From: Ignavibacteria bacterium
GTDB lineage: Bacteria > Bacteroidota > Ignavibacteria > Tepidaquicellales > OLB5
Length of the DNA stretch: 11,220 nucleotides
NCBI GenBank assembly: GCA_026417195.1
Contig: JAOADS010000061.1
Coordinates: 1 to 11,220 of the forward strand
Reading direction: 5' to 3'
A program made the position numbers and the translations under genes. The first letter of the stretch is position 1. Each line of letters opens with the position of its first letter. Positions 7,807 through 11,220 of this stretch are shown here, one piece after another. The notes beneath the pieces are model-generated. The model was not told the DNA's origin and made no database searches. It saw nothing but the letters and a program-made list of their open reading frames with translations.

Positions 7807-8943
7807 CTAATTTCGTTTATCTGAAAAACAGTAAAGTATATTATCTGCGGTAACAAACAGATAGTTCTTCCAGACCACCGGAGTTGTGCGTGACTTATTT
7901 TCAAGTCTGTAACTCCACAATAAATCTCCGCTTGATGCACTTAAACAGTAAAGATACGAATCAAAGGAAGTTATATATAACACATCTCCGGAAATACAAG
8001 GTGAAGCGGTAATAACGCCCCTGCAACTAAATTTCCAGTTAAGCCCGCCACTGGCTTTGTTAAGCGAATAAACACTACCATCAACACATCCGAATATAAC
8101 TGAATTATTGAAAACTCCAGAGCCTGATATAATTTTTGACCCAGTGTTGTACTTCCATAATACTGAACCATCGGTGAGATTTAAAGCATAATAAACAGAA
8201 TCTTCACTACCTATATAAACAACTCTATCGTCAATCATCGCATTGCAGTAAACAGCACCATTTGTCTGAAATTCCCATAAGAGTTTTCCGTTTTCAAGAT
8301 TAAGACAAAATACAGTGCCCTTTGCATTGCCAAAGACAACCAACGAGTCTGAAATTGCACAGCTGGAATTTATCAGTGAGCGGCTTTCAAATTTCCATAA
8401 CATCTTACCATTACTTACATCCACTTTATAAAACTTTCCGAGAAGATTACCGAAAAAAATGTTGCCATTGTAATAGATTGGCGAAGACTGTATATCTCCG
8501 TAGTGTTTTCTCCATTTAATAAGAGAGTTCTTTACATCATAAGATATAAGACTATACCTTTTATCTCCGGCAAAAGCCAGTATAAGCTCATTTCCCAGAA
8601 TAACAGGTGCAGTCTGTGCATCTTTACCGAGAAAATTAAGCGAACCTATTTTACCACCACTTGAAATGTCTATCGAATAAAGATACCCCTGCATTGCGTT
8701 TACAAAGACGACAGCATCCGCTACAGTAATCGAATTTTTTCCTGTTCCTCCGTCAAGATTGTATTCCCACCAGAGATATAAAGGAGGATTCAGTATGTAG
8801 GCTGATACGTTGTTCTGATATATATTTCCTCCGCACATCAACCAGTCACTTTCCGAAATCCTTACATCCTTATCCACCTTTACACCTGAACAGGAACCAA
8901 TCAAACAGAAAAGTAAAGGAATTATACAGAGTCTTTTTATCAA
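7807..8943 (-). CDS. PQQ-like beta-propeller lipoprotein (BamB-like fold)
   Basis: About 378 residues. No ATG is available near the N-terminus. TTG 8943 gives the classic lipoprotein signal MIKRLCIIPLLFCLIGSC with lipobox IGSC (lipidated Cys18). TTG 8955 would add four hydrophobic residues and is less likely. After a tether come at least seven repeats of the propeller type 'G-x-[LVF]-[YF]-[SACK]-[LIV]-D/N-x-x-[ST/N]-G-x-x-x-W'. Examples are GKFYKVDVSNGKMLWKF, GTVFCLNLENGKLLWEF, SVYYALNLTDGSVLWKY, GSVYSLNKASGGLNWKF and SYLYCLSASSGDLLWSY, ending in a closing strand (DNILYCFS). The fold matches the PQQ_2/BamB superfamily, but nothing indicates PQQ cofactor or enzyme activity; a scaffold or binding role is more likely. 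No other BAM component is nearby, so calling it BamB is not justified. It is followed after one base by the PEGA gene and preceded by a strong terminator. Confidence 0.88.
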   Translation of the reverse strand: MIKRLCIIPLLFCLIGSCSGVKVDKDVRISESDWLMCGGNIYQNNVSAYILNPPLYLWWEYNLDGGTGKNSITVADAVVFVNAMQGYLYSIDISSGGKIGSLNFLGKDAQTAPVILGNELILAFAGDKRYSLISYDVKNSLIKWRKHYGDIQSSPIYYNGNIFFGNLLGKFYKVDVSNGKMLWKFESRSLINSSCAISDSLVVFGNAKGTVFCLNLENGKLLWEFQTNGAVYCNAMIDDRVVYIGSEDSVYYALNLTDGSVLWKYNTGSKIISGSGVFNNSVIFGCVDGSVYSLNKASGGLNWKFSCRGVITASPCISGDVLYITSFDSYLYCLSASSGDLLWSYRLENKSRTTPVVWKNYLFVTADNILYCFSDKRN

Positions 8944-8947
8944 AATA
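8936..8947. repeat. 12-bp direct repeat, copy 1 (covers the TTG start)
   Basis: TTTATCAAAATA on the + strand (TATTTTGATAAA on the coding strand). It is identical to 8959-8970, 23 bp away. It contains the chosen TTG start codon of the lipoprotein gene (8941-8943). It could be an operator half-site or chance in AT-rich sequence. Confidence 0.45.
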
Positions 8948-8958
8948 ACAATCAAAAA

Positions 8959-8970
8959 TTTATCAAAATA
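8959..8970. repeat. 12-bp direct repeat, copy 2 (leader)
   Basis: Perfect second copy of TTTATCAAAATA. It directly abuts the T-tract of the metallopeptidase terminator and lies about 16 nt upstream of the lipoprotein TTG. The 23-bp offset is about two helical turns, so both copies would face the same side of the DNA. Confidence 0.45.
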
Positions 8971-9001
8971 AAAAAGAGGCAGAAATTAATGTTTCCGCCT
9001 C
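8970..9001 (-). terminator. Intrinsic terminator after the metallopeptidase gene
   Basis: Read on the minus strand, GAGGC (9001-8997) pairs with GCCTC (8980-8976), followed by a one-base mismatch, a GAAA/TTTC stem extension (8995-8992 with 8985-8982) and a 6-nt loop (8991-8986). The hairpin is followed at once by six T residues (8975-8970) and a further T-rich run. It starts 26 nt after the peptidase stop codon. This is the only convincing rho-independent terminator I see in the window. It leaves very little room for a separate promoter before the lipoprotein start. Confidence 0.85.
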
Positions 9002-9027
9002 CTTTGGTAAAGAACGGACAGAAAGAT

Positions 9028-10965
9028 TTACTTTATAAGTATCATCTTTCTGGTATCCGCAAAATCTCCGGAATTCATCCTGAGAAAATAAATCCCGCTT
9101 GAAAACTTTTCTGCATTCCAGAGGACTTCATATTTACCAGGATTCAGTTTCTGATTAACCACTACAGCAATTTCTCTGCCTGTAACATCAAAGACAGATA
9201 TTTTCACAACTTCACCAGCGTCAGGCACATCAAACCTTATTTTAGTTGTAGGATTAAATGGATTCGGATAGTTGGCACCTAATGCAAATCTCTGCGGGAT
9301 CTCGTTTGAAATTACTTGAATACCGATAGGACCTCTTACAAGAGTAACCAGAAGTCCGTTCGATGACTGAAGTGAGTCTAGTCCGTTATATGCCCATCCT
9401 CTCCAAACACAGCGGACAGAATCACCGCTGGTTCCCATAATAAGAGCTAATGAGTCTAATATATTCCTTGAAACGGAAATCACTGTATCTGAACCATTGG
9501 AATTACTTTGAAAAGTGTAAACAGTTGTTGTACCGATTTTCTGTATTTTCCATTTATATCTGACCAGAGGATTAGTTGAACTTCTCTGCCAGATGAAATC
9601 CACACGGGATGTATCTCCTGATGAAACACTTAATCTTGTATTATTGGGGGGTAACAGAGAGAGAAAAGTATTCATTTGAGGACCTCTTACCCTTATATAT
9701 GCTGTCTTGGCAAGAGAGTCCGAGCCGTGTGAATTAGAAACTCTCAGTCTTACTGTATAAACTCCCGGGTTAGGATATGTTATAGTTGGGTTCTGCAAAT
9801 TTGAACTTGAAGGATTTCCGCCGGGAAAAGACCAGTTCCAGCTTGTAGGTATTCCGGCAGACATATCACGGAAATTAACTGTCTGTCCATACATAACTGA
9901 TAAACTGTCCGCCCTGAAAGCACATATGGGAACTCCGCTGACAGGAGTTGCACCGTTGGATGACTGAATAGGAAAACGTGGACCGGCAAGTGCTGAATTC
10001 ATTCTGGTTGACTGTCCCTGAGTAAATATGTTCATACAACCGTCATCTGTGTAATCCATATAATTCATAAACATGTCACCGTGAGGATTACTTGTGTTAC
10101 AGGAATTAGGTCTGTGTGGAAACACGGGACATCCGTAATTTTCATCCTGCTGAACCGGAGTATCTCCAATAAGATCGTTTCCGCAATAACTGTCTCCCCA
10201 TATGTGATATAGCCACAACCAGTGACCTACTTCATGTGTTGAAGTTCTGCCTTTATTATAGGGAGCTGATAAAGTTCCTATTCTTCCGAAATAATTATAG
10301 CCAACTACAACTCCATCTGTTGAAGGCGGACCCCCGGGGAACTGTGCAAATCCAAGAAGTCCCCCACCTAAATTACATACCCAAATGTTAAGATATCTGT
10401 CCCTGTCCCAGGCATCTCTTCCTCCGCTTGCGGTAAACTTCACTGCATTGTTAGTGAACTGAGTAACATTTGTATAGGTCCTGGTTATTCCAATTGATGG
10501 ATTTCCATTTGGATCTCTGGCAGCAAGTCTGAACTCAATGTCGCAGTCAGCACCAAGGGGTTTAAACGGTGCTGGTGTGTTAACAGTATCTGCATTCCGT
10601 CGCCTGAAGTCTTCATTTAAAACATCAATCTGTGAATAGATCTGATCATCTGATATGTTTTGTATAGGAAGATTCCACACAACATGAACAACAGTGGGAA
10701 TTATAATCAAACCTTCTGGTTTAGAACTGTAATGTTTTTTAATATATTCTTCTGCATACTTCTCAAGTTCCTGTAACCTTTGTTTGTAAGAAGGATCCTC
10801 TATAAACAGCTGGTTCATATATTCAGTGGTCCCGCACTTGGGTTTTAAATTATCTGGGCTTATGACATTGTATTCCCCTGATCCAGAGTGTCCGGAAAAT
10901 ACGAAAGCTAAAAAAGAAACTCCGAAAGGTAGTGAAATGAATTTAAAGACAGTTTTCAAATTCAT
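9028..10965 (-). CDS. Secreted M43-family metallopeptidase with PKD-like domain and T9SS C-terminal sorting domain
   Basis: 645-residue secreted zinc endopeptidase of the metzincin M43 family (cytophagalysin/pappalysin/ulilysin type). In order it has a signal peptide (about 1-25); a pro-segment with K43-C-G-T46, a candidate cysteine switch; and the catalytic domain to about 330. That domain carries zinc motif HEVGHWLWLYH (244-254; ligands H244, H248, H254; general base E245) and a downstream Met-turn (MNYMDYTDD, 300-308). A PKD-like domain (about 346-427, SFPGGNPSSS ... YPNPGVYTVRLRV), an FnIII-like domain (about 432-545) and the Por/T9SS type A sorting domain (565-645, NYPNPFNPTTKI to RKMILIK) complete it. 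The protein should reach the outer membrane and be secreted or surface-anchored by T9SS. Trp251 sits where metzincins normally have Gly. ATG 10965 has only an AT-rich leader; it begins 22 nt after the sorting-domain remnant. Confidence 0.93.
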   Translation of the reverse strand: MNLKTVFKFISLPFGVSFLAFVFSGHSGSGEYNVISPDNLKPKCGTTEYMNQLFIEDPSYKQRLQELEKYAEEYIKKHYSSKPEGLIIIPTVVHVVWNLPIQNISDDQIYSQIDVLNEDFRRRNADTVNTPAPFKPLGADCDIEFRLAARDPNGNPSIGITRTYTNVTQFTNNAVKFTASGGRDAWDRDRYLNIWVCNLGGGLLGFAQFPGGPPSTDGVVVGYNYFGRIGTLSAPYNKGRTSTHEVGHWLWLYHIWGDSYCGNDLIGDTPVQQDENYGCPVFPHRPNSCNTSNPHGDMFMNYMDYTDDGCMNIFTQGQSTRMNSALAGPRFPIQSSNGATPVSGVPICAFRADSLSVMYGQTVNFRDMSAGIPTSWNWSFPGGNPSSSNLQNPTITYPNPGVYTVRLRVSNSHGSDSLAKTAYIRVRGPQMNTFLSLLPPNNTRLSVSSGDTSRVDFIWQRSSTNPLVRYKWKIQKIGTTTVYTFQSNSNGSDTVISVSRNILDSLALIMGTSGDSVRCVWRGWAYNGLDSLQSSNGLLVTLVRGPIGIQVISNEIPQRFALGANYPNPFNPTTKIRFDVPDAGEVVKISVFDVTGREIAVVVNQKLNPGKYEVLWNAEKFSSGIYFLRMNSGDFADTRKMILIK

Positions 10966-10987
10966 AATTGATATATTAAGTTGTAGT

Positions 10988-11134
10988 TTATTTCAGTAAA
11001 GTCATTTTTCGTATTTCGCGGAATCCTTCAGTTTCAAGCATGTAAAAGTAAACACCACTCGAAAGACCTTCTGCATCAAAGGTAATCTCATGATTTCCGG
11101 ATCCCTTAGCCCCATCAAATAAAGTTTTAACCAA
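10988..11134 (-). pseudogene. Orphan T9SS sorting-domain remnant (3' end of a lost or interrupted secreted-protein gene)
   Basis: Reading the minus strand from 11134 gives 48 residues that match the second half of a type A T9SS sorting domain: LVKTLFDGAKGSGNHE, then FDAEGLSSGVYFYM, ending in EIRKMTLLK before TAA (10990-10988). It parallels the ending of the adjacent peptidase (SSGIYFLRM ... RKMILIK). Just upstream in frame is TGA (11137-11135), with TAA a few codons further. Neither other minus frame continues with the expected NPFNP ... VYDxxGxEV part, so this is not a simple frameshift. The remnant is probably the tail of a truncated gene, cut by deletion, rearrangement or insertion at 11134/11135, or by a contig chimera. 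It has no start of its own. It shows that the peptidase was once second in a tandem of T9SS cargo genes. Confidence 0.8.
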
Positions 11135-11220
11135 TCAGGGAGATTTACTTCGCTTACTTCGTTATATGTCTTCATTGACAGCGGGTGATGTAAGTAACAA
11201 AAAAGAGGATGAGACAAAAG
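11135..11220. other. Unassigned sequence at the right edge, next to the broken sorting domain
   Basis: 86 nt with no recognisable gene. It starts exactly where sorting-domain similarity stops. It contains a 9-bp-period tandem repeat (11145-11161) and, on the + strand, a purine-rich stretch ending in ATG (11209-11211, MRQK to the edge) too short to judge. It could be the end of an inserted element, rearranged chromosomal DNA or an assembly junction. I see no transposase and no convincing terminal inverted repeat in what is visible. Confidence 0.4.
11145..11161. repeat. Short tandem repeat TTACTTCG(C) x2
   Basis: TTACTTCG occurs twice, one base apart (11145-11152 and 11154-11161), in the unassigned sequence just outside the broken sorting domain. 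It may be a slipped duplication or part of a mobile-element end; two copies alone are weak evidence. Confidence 0.4.

Noticed and set aside
7806..7940. 45-residue N-terminal extension of the PEGA protein up to ATG 7940
   Set aside because: It would overlap the lipoprotein coding region by over 130 bases and bury a perfect signal peptide that starts at 7805, one base after the upstream stop.
7971..8171. Small minus-strand open frame inside the lipoprotein gene
   Set aside because: Shadow of the propeller gene in another frame; no domain or start signal. The + strand frame at 8322-8519 is rejected for the same reason.
7807..8943. Calling the propeller lipoprotein BamB or a PQQ-dependent dehydrogenase
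   Set aside because: The repeats establish only the fold. No PQQ-binding or catalytic residues, no heme or c-type motif, and no neighbouring BAM genes support either name.
9780..9989. Small minus-strand open frame within the metallopeptidase gene
   Set aside because: Overlaps the PKD-like coding region in another frame with no recognisable product.
11002..11217. 71-codon minus-strand open frame from a TTG at the right edge
   Set aside because: It overlaps, in the wrong frame, the clear sorting-domain remnant at 10988-11134; its own product resembles nothing I know.

Overview
This AT-rich window looks like chromosomal DNA from a member of the Bacteroidota/Chlorobiota group. Ignavibacteria or a close relative is the best guess. 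The main reason is that the reverse-strand metallopeptidase ends in a type A Por/type IX secretion (T9SS) sorting domain of the form 'NYPNPFNPTTKI ... SSGIYFL ... RKMILIK', which is typical of that group. Weak or absent Shine-Dalgarno sequences and a Q-type signal-peptide cleavage site (YSQS) fit the same placement. No 16S rRNA or other decisive taxonomic marker is present, so this remains an inference.

Forward strand, 1-7240. The window opens inside sdhA, which lacks only its extreme N-terminus, followed by sdhB: the two catalytic subunits of succinate dehydrogenase/fumarate reductase. The membrane anchor gene is not in the window and may lie upstream. Next come a 390-residue protein I cannot assign, the ribosome-assembly GTPase gene obgE, the nucleotidase gene surE, an esterase-D-type alpha/beta hydrolase and a class I SAM methyltransferase. 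From the unknown gene to the methyltransferase the junctions are 2 nt apart, a 4-nt overlap, 5 nt apart and a 1-nt overlap. That suggests one translationally coupled operon combining housekeeping functions with two small-molecule enzymes of unknown substrate.

Reverse strand, 7242-11134 (read right to left). This is an envelope/secretion block. It begins with the last 48 residues of a T9SS sorting domain whose parent gene is missing, and 22 nt later comes an M43-type metallopeptidase with PKD-like and FnIII-like domains and its own sorting domain. A strong intrinsic terminator follows. Then come a beta-propeller lipoprotein and a small PEGA-domain membrane protein, separated by 1 nt. The forward and reverse blocks converge with a single base between stop codons (7240/7242).

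I see no CRISPR array, tRNA, rRNA, complete insertion sequence, toxin-antitoxin or defence cassette, and no clearly new multi-gene system. The points most worth following up are the beheaded sorting domain and the unidentified sequence abutting it (11134/11135), the unknown gene tied to obgE, the lipoprotein/PEGA pair with its unusual leader, and two substitutions at normally conserved positions: Trp to Ser in the SdhB quinone site and Gly to Trp in the peptidase zinc motif.
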